Notes under the pieces: generated by a model
What the model was told of the DNA's origin: nothing
Database searches by the model: none
Seen by the model: only the letters and a program-made list of their open reading frames with translations
Made by a program: the position numbers and the translations under genes
In this document: one piece after another, positions 1 through 7,296 of the stretch
Layout: each line of letters starts with the position of its first letter
Position numbering within the stretch: position 1 is the stretch's first letter
Assembly: GCF_016907715.1 (NCBI RefSeq)
Contig: NZ_JAFBCM010000001.1
Span: 4,092,001-4,156,000 of the forward strand
Reading direction: 5' to 3'
Source: Tenggerimyces flavus
GTDB lineage: Bacteria > Actinomycetota > Actinomycetes > Propionibacteriales > Actinopolymorphaceae
DNA length: 64,000 bases

Positions 1-380
1 TCGACATGACGCCGGAGAAGGTCGTCGAGGTGCAGAAGTACGGCCGTGAGCCGATCTCGCTGCACACTCCATTGGGCGAGGACGGCGACTCGGAGTTCGG
101 TGACCTGATCGAGGACTCCGAGGCGATCGTTCCGGCCGACGCCGTGAGCTTCACGCTGCTCCAGGAGCAGCTGCACGCGGTGCTCGACACGCTGTCCGAA
201 CGTGAGGCCGGGGTGGTCTCGATGCGGTTCGGGCTGACCGACGGTCAGCCGAAGACGTTGGATGAGATCGGCAAGGTCTACGGCGTGACCCGGGAGCGGA
301 TCCGCCAGATCGAGTCGAAGACTATGAGCAAGCTCCGCCATCCGAGTAGGTCGCAGGTGCTGCGCGACTATCTGGACTGA
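1..380 (+). CDS. Principal-type sigma-70 factor, 3' part only (upstream copy of a tandem pair)
   Basis: This is the C-terminal part of a housekeeping-type RNA polymerase sigma factor; the reading frame is already open at base 3 and the 5' end lies left of the window. The visible 126 or so residues cover the end of region 3 and region 4. Region 4.2 carries the helix-turn-helix [20 protein letters not shown], which reads the -35 element, and the protein ends in SQVLRDYLD. The sequence is nearly identical to the C-terminus of the complete gene 110 bp downstream. Differences cluster in the region 3/4 linker (for example [10 protein letters not shown] against [10 protein letters not shown], and [16 protein letters not shown] against [16 protein letters not shown]). 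It is a recent tandem duplicate rather than a fragment, as far as can be seen. The fold and family are certain; whether the gene is full length cannot be judged here. Confidence 0.93.
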   Translation, partial: DMTPEKVVEVQKYGREPISLHTPLGEDGDSEFGDLIEDSEAIVPADAVSFTLLQEQLHAVLDTLSEREAGVVSMRFGLTDGQPKTLDEIGKVYGVTRERIRQIESKTMSKLRHPSRSQVLRDYLD

Positions 381-436
381 GTGGCGATTGTGCAGGGCCG
401 TTACAATGAGAGGCAGCAAGTCAGAAGGCCTCAAGG

Positions 437-475
437 CCCCGTACTCCCGCCTCCGCTGGGGTACGGGGTTTCTCG
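437..475 (+). terminator. Intrinsic terminator-like hairpin between the two sigma genes (possible attenuator)
   Basis: CCCCGTAC at 437-444 pairs with GTACGGGG at 461-468, with further partial pairing inside, and is followed by TTTCTCGTT. It sits 10 nt before the AGAGGAG ribosome-binding site of the downstream sigma gene. It can end transcription of the upstream copy. A TACAAT hexamer at 402-407 could be the -10 of a promoter for the second copy, which would put the hairpin in that gene's leader; I see no convincing -35. Confidence 0.6.
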
Positions 476-490
476 TTAGAGGAGACCCGC

Positions 491-1543
491 GTGGACGTTG
501 AAGAAGCCGAGGTCGAGACACCGGCGGTCGCAGAACCCGACGCCAAAGAGCTCGAGGTCGAGGACGAAGGCTTCGTGCTCTCGGAGGGGGACGACACCGA
601 TGAGCCTGAGCAGCAGGTGCTGGTCGCTGGTGCGACGGCAGACGCGGTCAAGGACTACCTGAAGCAGATCGGCAAGGTCCGGCTGCTCGGTGCCGAGCAG
701 GAGGTCGAGCTCGCCAAGCGGATCGAGGCCGGCCTGTTCTCCCAGGAGCGCCTGGACGAGATCCAGTACGGCAACGCCAAGGGCAACGTCGGCGAGCTGG
801 AGTGGGTGGCCGAGGACGGCCGCAAGGCCAAGGACCATCTGCTCGAGGCCAACCTGCGGTTGGTCGTGTCGCTGGCCAAGCGCTACACCGGTCGCGGCAT
901 GGGCTTCCTGGACCTGATCCAGGAGGGCAACCTGGGCCTGATCCGTGCGGTGGAGAAGTTCGACTACACCAAGGGCTTCAAGTTCTCCACGTACGCGACG
1001 TGGTGGATCCGGCAGGCGATCACGCGTGCGATGGCCGACCAGGCTCGTACGATCCGGATCCCGGTCCACATGGTCGAGGTGATCAACAAGCTCGCCCGGA
1101 TGCAGCGGCAGATGCTGCAGGACCTGGGTCGTGAGCCGACGCCTGAAGAGCTCGCGAAGGAGCTCGACATGACGCCGGAGAAGGTCGTCGAGGTGCAGAA
1201 GTACGGCCGCGAGCCGATCTCCCTCTCGACGCCGCTCGGCGAGGAGGGCGACTCGGAGTTCGGTGACCTGATCGAGGACTCCGAGGCCATCGTGCCGTCC
1301 GAGGCTGTCGGCTTCCTGATGATGCAGGACCAGCTGTCGGGCATCTTGGACACGTTGTCCGAGCGCGAGGCCGGTGTGGTGTCGATGCGGTTCGGGCTGA
1401 CCGACGGTCAGCCGAAGACGCTCGACGAGATCGGCAAGGTCTACGGGGTGACGCGAGAGCGGATCCGGCAGATCGAGTCGAAGACGATGAGCAAGCTGCG
1501 GCACCCGAGTCGTTCGCAGGTGTTGCGCGACTACCTGGACTGA
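491..1543 (+). CDS. hrdB: Principal-type RNA polymerase sigma factor (HrdB/SigA family), downstream tandem copy
   Basis: The product is a 350-residue group 1/2 sigma-70 factor that directs RNA polymerase to vegetative promoters. After an acidic N-terminus of about 45 residues come region 1.2 ([20 protein letters not shown], about residues 51-70) and region 2 ([20 protein letters not shown] through the -10-reading helix with [17 protein letters not shown]). Region 3 and region 4.2 ([20 protein letters not shown]) follow. It lacks the long basic/acidic extension of Streptomyces HrdB and is closer in length to SigB/MysB-type factors. The GTG start has a strong AGAGGAG site 6 nt upstream. It follows another, nearly identical sigma gene, separated by a hairpin. 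The family is certain; whether this copy or the upstream one is the essential housekeeping factor cannot be told from sequence. Confidence 0.95.
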   Translation: MDVEEAEVETPAVAEPDAKELEVEDEGFVLSEGDDTDEPEQQVLVAGATADAVKDYLKQIGKVRLLGAEQEVELAKRIEAGLFSQERLDEIQYGNAKGNVGELEWVAEDGRKAKDHLLEANLRLVVSLAKRYTGRGMGFLDLIQEGNLGLIRAVEKFDYTKGFKFSTYATWWIRQAITRAMADQARTIRIPVHMVEVINKLARMQRQMLQDLGREPTPEELAKELDMTPEKVVEVQKYGREPISLSTPLGEEGDSEFGDLIEDSEAIVPSEAVGFLMMQDQLSGILDTLSEREAGVVSMRFGLTDGQPKTLDEIGKVYGVTRERIRQIESKTMSKLRHPSRSQVLRDYLD

Positions 1544-1560
1544 CACGGCGTACGTACGCC

Positions 1561-1603
1561 GCAAGTGCGGCCCCGGCCAACCCCTGGTCGGGCCGCACTG
1601 CGT
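1561..1603 (+). terminator. Hairpin downstream of the sigma gene
   Basis: GCAAGTGCGGCCCC (1561-1574) pairs with GGGCCGCACTGC (1590-1601), a long GC-rich stem 18 bp after the sigma stop codon and before the DUF1707 array. There is no clear T tract, so termination is likely but not certain. Confidence 0.6.
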
Positions 1604-1633
1604 TAAGCCTCCGTTGGCCGTACGCTGACCGCC

Positions 1634-2725
1634 ATGGTGGGGGAGTGGTCAGCTCGGCCGACGATTCGCGCCGCCGACGTCGACCGCGAGTATGCGGCCG
1701 GCCTGCTCCGGAACGCCTCCGTCGACGGCCAGCTCACCGCCGAGGAGTTCGAGCAGCGGCTCGACCAGGCCATGCGGGCCAAGACGCTCGGCGAGCTGGC
1801 CGGCCTCGTCGGCGACCTGCAGACCCCGACCCAGCCCCGCCATCCGACCGCCCCAGCGACGCAGGTCCGGCCACTCGCGGCGGCGCCCAGGCGCTACACC
1901 CACAGCCGCGGCCGCAGGATCGCCGCGTTCGTCGCCGTAGTTGCCGCGCTCCTGGCCGCCGGCGCGGTCCTCGACGCCGCCGACGGGGGCCCGCAGGACA
2001 GCGGCAGCACCACGGTGTACGTTCCCGACCGCTTCCAGCTCGCCGGCACGAGCGCGTACGACAGCAACCTCGCCGACCTCGGGCTGCCCAGCACGCTGCC
2101 GATCCCCGCCGGAGCTGAGTTCGACGGCGGCACCACGATCTCCGCCGGCAACGACGGCGCGCGGACCACGTACCGCTGGCACCTCGAATACCGCCTGAGC
2201 CAAGCCGAGACCCCGGTGGACGCGAGCGCCGTCGCGCAGTTCTACCGCGACACCGCTCACCCGCAGCAGTTCGGCGAGACCGTCGACCAGCAACAGCCGA
2301 CGCGTGCGACGACCGAGCTGCGCTGGGCCGACGCGCTCGCCTCGCGGGGCGCCGCCGACTACACCCTCCAGCTGCGGGCGACCGACCTGCCTGACCAAGG
2401 CGCCGTCCGCGTCGAGCTCGACGTCACCACCGCGATCCAGCCGATGCGGAGGGCACCGGACGTCCCGGGCGCGCTGGCCCCGCTGCTGGAACGCCAGAAC
2501 AGGGTCTCGGCGGGGCAGATGAGGTATGAGTCGTCGAGGATCGTCCAGCCCATCGGCGGCGGCCCGACGTGCACGGTGGAACAGGAATGGTCCGCCACCG
2601 CGTCCGAGTTCCACGCGATCGAGAAAGCAGTGCGGGACGTCGGCGCGCGTGTCGTCGAGCTGGACGACCGGCAGTACATCACGTACTCCGAAGTGAGATC
2701 CGACTGCGAGGCGCTGGCGTTCTAG
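1634..2725 (+). CDS. DUF1707-domain membrane protein with unknown ectodomain, array member 1
   Basis: This 363-residue protein starts with a DUF1707 (SHOCT-like) domain at about residues 8-63 (AADVDREYAAGLLRNASVDG, then EEFEQRLDQAMRAKTLGELA). A Pro-rich linker, a basic stretch and one membrane helix (about 96-113) follow, then an exported domain of about 245 residues. The ectodomain shares with its four neighbours the motifs LPSTLPIPAGAEF, YRWHLEY, VAQFYRDT and CTVEQEWSATASEF, and ends in SDCEALAF. Unlike the other four it lacks the Cys pair just after the membrane helix. DUF1707 is common in actinobacterial membrane proteins but has no agreed function. I do not recognise the ectodomain. It is the first gene of a tight five-gene operon. 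Confidence 0.85.
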   Translation: MVGEWSARPTIRAADVDREYAAGLLRNASVDGQLTAEEFEQRLDQAMRAKTLGELAGLVGDLQTPTQPRHPTAPATQVRPLAAAPRRYTHSRGRRIAAFVAVVAALLAAGAVLDAADGGPQDSGSTTVYVPDRFQLAGTSAYDSNLADLGLPSTLPIPAGAEFDGGTTISAGNDGARTTYRWHLEYRLSQAETPVDASAVAQFYRDTAHPQQFGETVDQQQPTRATTELRWADALASRGAADYTLQLRATDLPDQGAVRVELDVTTAIQPMRRAPDVPGALAPLLERQNRVSAGQMRYESSRIVQPIGGGPTCTVEQEWSATASEFHAIEKAVRDVGARVVELDDRQYITYSEVRSDCEALAF

Positions 2726-2737
2726 GGAGGGGATCCG

Positions 2738-3871
2738 ATGCTGGGGGACTGGGCCGCACGTCCGACCATCCGCGCGCGCGACGTCGATCGCGAGTACGCG
2801 ATGGGCCTGCTGCGCAACGCCTCCGTCGACGGTCAGCTGACCACCGCGGAGTTCGAGCAGCGGCTCGGCCAGGCGATGCGCGCGACGACGCTCGGCGAGC
2901 TCGCGAGCCTCATCGGCGACCTGCAGGAGCAGCCAGCTCCCGTTCCCGTTCCTGTACGGCAGGCGCCCGCACCCGTCGCGTACGTACCGGCGCCACCCCG
3001 CCGCAGGGGCGGTCTCGGCAGGGTTCTGGTCGGTGGTCTCGTGCTCATGCTGTTCCTGGGCGGCGTCAGCGAGCTGAGGGACGGCGGCGACAGTGGGCCT
3101 GCCTTCGACGAGTACGCCACGAACTGCTTCGAGGATCCGAACGGCGAGAACTCACCGGAGTGCGTCGGCACCGTCTTCGTCAACCCGCTGGACCTGGCCG
3201 GCGCCGATCCGAAGGCAGCCAGCTACCTCGAGCGCCTCGGCATGCCCAACGCCCTTCCGATCCCGACCGGCGCCGCCTTCGACGGCCACAACTGGCAGTC
3301 CGCGAGCACCGACCAGGCGACCGGCGAGATCACGCACCGCTGGCACCTGGAGTACCTCGTTCCCGACGCCGACCAGCCGATCGAGCCACGCCACGTCGCG
3401 GACTTCTACCGCGACGGCGTCCAGCTCAACAGACTCGGCGGCAGAGGCTACGACGAGCGCGAGCTCCCCGAGGGCGAAGGGATCGAGCTGGTCTGGCCCG
3501 GGGAGGGGACCGGCGATCAGCTCGCCGTCCGGACGAGCTACACGGCGAAGGGCTCCGTCCGTGTGCTCATCGATCTGACCACTGTCGGACCGGCCCAGGC
3601 CAGGGCCGATGTCGCCGGCGAGCTCGGCGACGAGCTCCGCAAGACCATGTTCGTGACGACGGTCGGCATGATCTACCTGCAGTCGCGGGTCACCCAGCTC
3701 GAGTCCAACCCGACCCGGTGCGCGCTCGAACAGGTCTGGTCGGCGACGCCGGAGCAGTATGCGAAGATCCGCACCCAGCTGGACGGAGCGAACGTCCAGC
3801 TCGCCGAGCTTTCCAACGGCAAGCAGCTCACGTACAGTGCGTCGGCCGACTGTGCCGCACTCGCCTTCTAG
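2738..3871 (+). CDS. DUF1707-domain membrane protein with unknown ectodomain, array member 2
   Basis: The 377-residue product has the same plan as its neighbours. An N-terminal DUF1707 domain (about 8-63) is followed by a Pro/Val-rich linker, a membrane helix at about 94-111 and a C-terminal exported domain. The ectodomain has a membrane-proximal Cys pair (TNCFEDPNGENSPECVG) and a second pair in CALEQVWSATPEQY and ADCAALAF, which suggests two disulfides outside the cell. The shared motifs NALPIPTGAAFDGH, HRWHLEYLV and VADFYRDGV are present. It starts 12 bp after member 1 with a GGGAGGGG ribosome-binding site, so the two are co-transcribed. Function unknown. Confidence 0.85.
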   Translation: MLGDWAARPTIRARDVDREYAMGLLRNASVDGQLTTAEFEQRLGQAMRATTLGELASLIGDLQEQPAPVPVPVRQAPAPVAYVPAPPRRRGGLGRVLVGGLVLMLFLGGVSELRDGGDSGPAFDEYATNCFEDPNGENSPECVGTVFVNPLDLAGADPKAASYLERLGMPNALPIPTGAAFDGHNWQSASTDQATGEITHRWHLEYLVPDADQPIEPRHVADFYRDGVQLNRLGGRGYDERELPEGEGIELVWPGEGTGDQLAVRTSYTAKGSVRVLIDLTTVGPAQARADVAGELGDELRKTMFVTTVGMIYLQSRVTQLESNPTRCALEQVWSATPEQYAKIRTQLDGANVQLAELSNGKQLTYSASADCAALAF

Positions 3872-3880
3872 GGACTCGCC

Positions 3881-5017
3881 TTGATCAGCGACTGGACCTC
3901 CCGTCCCCATGTCCGTGCCCGCGACGTCGACCGCGACTACGCGATGGGCGTACTCCGCGACGCCTCCGTCGCCGGGCAGCTGAGACCGGAGGAGTTCGAC
4001 CATCGACTCCGCAAGGCCATGGAGGCCGACACGCTCGGCGAGCTGGCCGGCCTGGTCGTCGATCTGCAGGCGCCGCGCGTTCCGCCGCCACCGCTGCCGC
4101 CGCCGAGACCCGTGCCCGTCGCGCCGGAGTCCGTTCCGTCGCGGCAGCGTCGCAGCCTGACCCCGGTCGCCGGGATCGTGCTCGCCGGAGTGGTCGTCGG
4201 CATGGTGGCGGTGCTGTTCACCGGCGTGCTGGACCGAGCGCCGTCGATGTCCGTCGACGACAGCGCCGGCGCCGAGCCGGTCGACAACTCCTGCTTCGAC
4301 AACCCTTCTCTGACCTCGCAGTGCCTGGTCGACAACGCGGCCGCGCAGGGAGGCCTGTCCACCCTCTACCAACGTGACCTCGGCCTGCCGACGAGCCTGC
4401 CGATCCCCAACCTGGCGGAGTTCGAGGGCGGCACCACACTGTCGGCCAGCATGGACAAGTCCAAGACCACGTACCGCTGGCACCTCGCGTACAGCGTCCC
4501 CAACGTCGACGCGTTCTCGGTCGCCGACCTCTATCGCTACATGGTCAAGCAGGACGACTTCGGCATCAACTATGACGAATCGTCGCCGAACGTCGGCGTC
4601 ACGGAGCTGACCTGGGACGACGCGAACGAGCCGCCCGAGCAGGGGCAGCCGGCCAGCCAGTACACGCTCACGATGCGGGCGACCGACTCGCCGGACGGCG
4701 CGCGCGTCGAGCTGGACGTCGCGCGGACGACCGACGGCACCGTCGCCCGACCGGACGTCGCCGGGGCCTACGCGGACGAGGTCAAGAAGGTGAAGACCGA
4801 GACCGTGGACGGGATGAAGTACGTCGGGTCGACCGTCAGCCAGCAGACGGATCCCGCGACGTGCGTGCTGTGGCAGGAGTGGGAGGCCGATGCGGGTCAG
4901 TACCAGCGGATCCAGGCGGCCGCCCAGGACCTGGGCGCGGAGCTGACCAAGGCTGGCGAGGTGTTCCGTCTCCGGTTCAAGGCCACCAAGAACGACTGCA
5001 AGCTGCCCGGCGTATGA
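3881..5017 (+). CDS. DUF1707-domain membrane protein with unknown ectodomain, array member 3
   Basis: The 378-residue protein opens at a TTG codon 9 bp after member 2; the start is chosen because MISDWTSRPHVRARDVDRDY aligns with the N-termini of the other four. After DUF1707 comes a linker with a run of prolines (PPPPLPPPRPVPVAP), then a membrane helix at about 94-117. The membrane-proximal Cys pair is in NSCFDNPSLTSQCLVD. The late Cys motif is the most divergent of the set: CVLWQEWEADAGQYQ instead of C..EQVWSATP.QF, and the C-terminus is NDCKLPGV. It overlaps member 4 by ATGA. Function unknown; sequence drift of the ectodomain suggests diversification. Confidence 0.84.
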   Translation: MISDWTSRPHVRARDVDRDYAMGVLRDASVAGQLRPEEFDHRLRKAMEADTLGELAGLVVDLQAPRVPPPPLPPPRPVPVAPESVPSRQRRSLTPVAGIVLAGVVVGMVAVLFTGVLDRAPSMSVDDSAGAEPVDNSCFDNPSLTSQCLVDNAAAQGGLSTLYQRDLGLPTSLPIPNLAEFEGGTTLSASMDKSKTTYRWHLAYSVPNVDAFSVADLYRYMVKQDDFGINYDESSPNVGVTELTWDDANEPPEQGQPASQYTLTMRATDSPDGARVELDVARTTDGTVARPDVAGAYADEVKKVKTETVDGMKYVGSTVSQQTDPATCVLWQEWEADAGQYQRIQAAAQDLGAELTKAGEVFRLRFKATKNDCKLPGV

Positions 5018-6147
5018 CCAGCGACTGGGCGTCGCGTCCGCGGATCCGGGCTCGCGACGTCGACCGCGAGTACGCGATGGGCCTGCTCCGGCACGCTTCC
5101 GCGGACGGGAAGCTCAGCTACGAGGAGTTCGAGCAGCGGCTCGCGATCGCGATGCGCGCCCGGACGCTCGGTGAGCTCGCCTCGCTGGTCGACGACCTGG
5201 AGGACCCGCCGCCGGTTCCGGTGGTGCCGGTGGCTCCGTACCCGTACGTCTACGCGCCGGCTCGCGCGGACCGGACCCGCTCCCGGAGGCGGGGGATCGC
5301 GGCGCTGGTCGCCGGCGCCATGGCCTTGGTGGTCGTCGGATCGCTCGCCACCGCGTACAGCTCGATGACGGCCCCGACCGCCGCGCCGGTGCCCGAGGCC
5401 GCGGCGGTGGCCCCGCTCGACCCCTGCTTCGGCGTGCCCGCGGCCGAGGTCGACCTGGCGCGCTGCGTCGCGGCCGGCAACCCGCTGATCAACGAGGGCC
5501 TGTCGGCGCGGGCGGCCGAACGGCAGAAGGATCTCGATCTCCCCGGCAACCTGCCGGTGCCGGCGCGCGCGACGTTCGTTCAGCCCGGTTGGGTTTCCGC
5601 CACGTACAACGAGGACGGACGGCAGCAGCTCACCCGCCGCTGGCACCTGGAGTACCTCCTCGCGTCAAAGCCGGGCGAGCCGGTCATCGCGGAGCACCTC
5701 GCGGAGGTCTACCGGTCGACCGTGGCGCCGGTGACGTACGGGACGCTGAGCCAGAAGACCCCGAACGAGCTCCACTGGACCGGCGGCCCGTACCCATTGA
5801 CGGTCTCGATCACGCCGGACGGCGAGCGCTGGCGGGTGCGGCTCGACGTCTCGGTCGACACCTCGACCTCGATCATGCGCCCGGACGTCTCCGGTGAGTT
5901 CCGGCAGCAGCTGAAAGTCCTGCGCACGGCGACCGTGCCCGGCATGATGTACGAGAGCTCGAAGGTCACCTGGACCGGCGCCACGAGCTGCCGGCTGGAG
6001 CAGGTCTGGTCGGCGACGCCGGACCAGTTCGACCAGATCGCCAAGCAGGCCAAGGATCTGGACGCGACGATCGAGGCCAAACCCGAGGGCGGTACGCGGC
6101 TGGTCTTCCAGGCGGTGCTCCGCGACTGTACGACGTTCCAGCTCTGA
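5014..6147 (+). CDS. DUF1707-domain membrane protein with unknown ectodomain, array member 4
   Basis: The 377-residue product begins at the ATG that overlaps the stop of member 3 (ATGA), giving the conserved N-terminus MTSDWASRPRIRARDVDREY. An upstream in-frame ATG would add 51 residues that match nothing and is rejected. Order of parts: DUF1707, Pro/Val/Tyr linker (PPPVPVVPVAPYPYVYAPA), membrane helix about 94-114, and an ectodomain with Cys pairs in DPCFGVPAAEVDLARCVA and CRLEQVWSATPDQF/RDCTTFQL. RRWHLEYLL and LAEVYRSTV are the family motifs. Translational coupling to member 3 implies co-production. Confidence 0.85.
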   Translation: MTSDWASRPRIRARDVDREYAMGLLRHASADGKLSYEEFEQRLAIAMRARTLGELASLVDDLEDPPPVPVVPVAPYPYVYAPARADRTRSRRRGIAALVAGAMALVVVGSLATAYSSMTAPTAAPVPEAAAVAPLDPCFGVPAAEVDLARCVAAGNPLINEGLSARAAERQKDLDLPGNLPVPARATFVQPGWVSATYNEDGRQQLTRRWHLEYLLASKPGEPVIAEHLAEVYRSTVAPVTYGTLSQKTPNELHWTGGPYPLTVSITPDGERWRVRLDVSVDTSTSIMRPDVSGEFRQQLKVLRTATVPGMMYESSKVTWTGATSCRLEQVWSATPDQFDQIAKQAKDLDATIEAKPEGGTRLVFQAVLRDCTTFQL

Positions 6148-6159
6148 GGGGGGCCCGGG

Positions 6160-7296
6160 ATGGTCAGCGAGTGGCACAGGTGGCCGACGATGCGCGCCGG
6201 GGACGCCGACCGCGAGTTCGCGATGGGGCTACTGCGGCGCGGTTCCGCGGACGGTCAGCTCAGCGCGGAGGAGTTCGATCGGCGGCTGCGGCTCGCGGTG
6301 AGCGCCAAGACGGTGGGCGAGCTCGCCGGACTCGTCGACGATCTGCAGGGCTTGCACCAGCCGCCGCCGTTCGTGCCACCGCAGCAGCCGTACGCGTACG
6401 CCCACGTGCCTGGCCAGAACGCGTTCCCGCCACCGCCGCGCAAGAAGAACACTGGCGTGGTCGCCGCGATCGTGGCGATCTGCGCGGTGGTCATGCTCGG
6501 CGGCGTCACTGCGGTCGCCTTCTTCGCCACGGACTCGGACTGGACCGAGGACCTTCGGACGGAGCCCGGCGAATGCGCCGGGCCTCCTGAAGAGGTGTTC
6601 CTGATGGACTGCCTTCCTGAGGACAACCCCCTGACCTGGACCGACCTGTCCACAGCGCGGGTCGAACAGCTCGAGCGGCTGGGCCTGCCCGGATCCCTCC
6701 CGATCCTTGCCGAGGCCGACTTCGACGACCAGGCTTGGCAGTCCGCCAGCGCGAGCAAGGGAGCGACGACGTTCGCCTGGCACCTGGAGTACCTCCTCGG
6801 CGAGGTCGAGGACGCCTGGGAAGAGCTCGAGCCCGAGCACGTGCTCGCGGCATACCGGGCCACCGCCGATCCGGGCCGGTTCGGCACGGCTCCGGTCGAG
6901 GTGAAGCGGCCCGATGGCGCGATCGGACTTCGCTGGACGGCGGCGAGCGATCTGACTGTCTGGGTGTCCACCGAGCCGGACGGTGACGTGCGCGTCGAGC
7001 TCGACGTCCGCACCGAGGTGCGGCCCGCCGCGGCGCGTCCCGACGTGCTCGGGCCGCACGCGGCAGAGCTGCGGCAGCAGGCGGTGGCGAAGGTGCCGGG
7101 CATGACGTACCTGCGGTCGAACGTCAGCCAGGCTGCCGACCGCCTCGACACCTGCCTGGTGGCGCAGGTTTGGTCGGCGACGCCGGCGCAGTTCGCGGCG
7201 GTGCGTGGCAAGGTCGGTCAGGGTGTCACGGCGACCCACCAGGGCGGCGAGCTCACGTTCACGTCGATGGTGCGCTGCGCGGCGTTCAACCTCTGA
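6160..7296 (+). CDS. DUF1707-domain membrane protein with unknown ectodomain, array member 5
   Basis: The last array member encodes 378 residues. DUF1707 is at about 8-63, the linker is Pro/Gln/Tyr-rich (PPPFVPPQQPYAYAHVPGQ), and the membrane helix lies at about 98-122. The ectodomain carries the family motifs FAWHLEYLL, GMTYLRSNVSQ and CLVAQVWSATPAQF, with Cys pairs in GECAGPPEEVFLMDCLP and in CLVAQ/VRCAAFNL. It starts 12 bp after member 4 behind a GGGGGG-type Shine-Dalgarno. Its last 11 bases overlap the stop of the convergent beta-helix gene, with no terminator between them. Function unknown. Confidence 0.85.
   Translation: MVSEWHRWPTMRAGDADREFAMGLLRRGSADGQLSAEEFDRRLRLAVSAKTVGELAGLVDDLQGLHQPPPFVPPQQPYAYAHVPGQNAFPPPPRKKNTGVVAAIVAICAVVMLGGVTAVAFFATDSDWTEDLRTEPGECAGPPEEVFLMDCLPEDNPLTWTDLSTARVEQLERLGLPGSLPILAEADFDDQAWQSASASKGATTFAWHLEYLLGEVEDAWEELEPEHVLAAYRATADPGRFGTAPVEVKRPDGAIGLRWTAASDLTVWVSTEPDGDVRVELDVRTEVRPAAARPDVLGPHAAELRQQAVAKVPGMTYLRSNVSQAADRLDTCLVAQVWSATPAQFAAVRGKVGQGVTATHQGGELTFTSMVRCAAFNL

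Noticed and set aside
2569-4377. A 600-codon open frame across the first three DUF1707 genes in another frame
   Set aside because: It is Arg/Pro/Ala-rich, lacks domains and overlaps genes with clear paralogy and ribosome-binding sites; it is a by-product of high GC.
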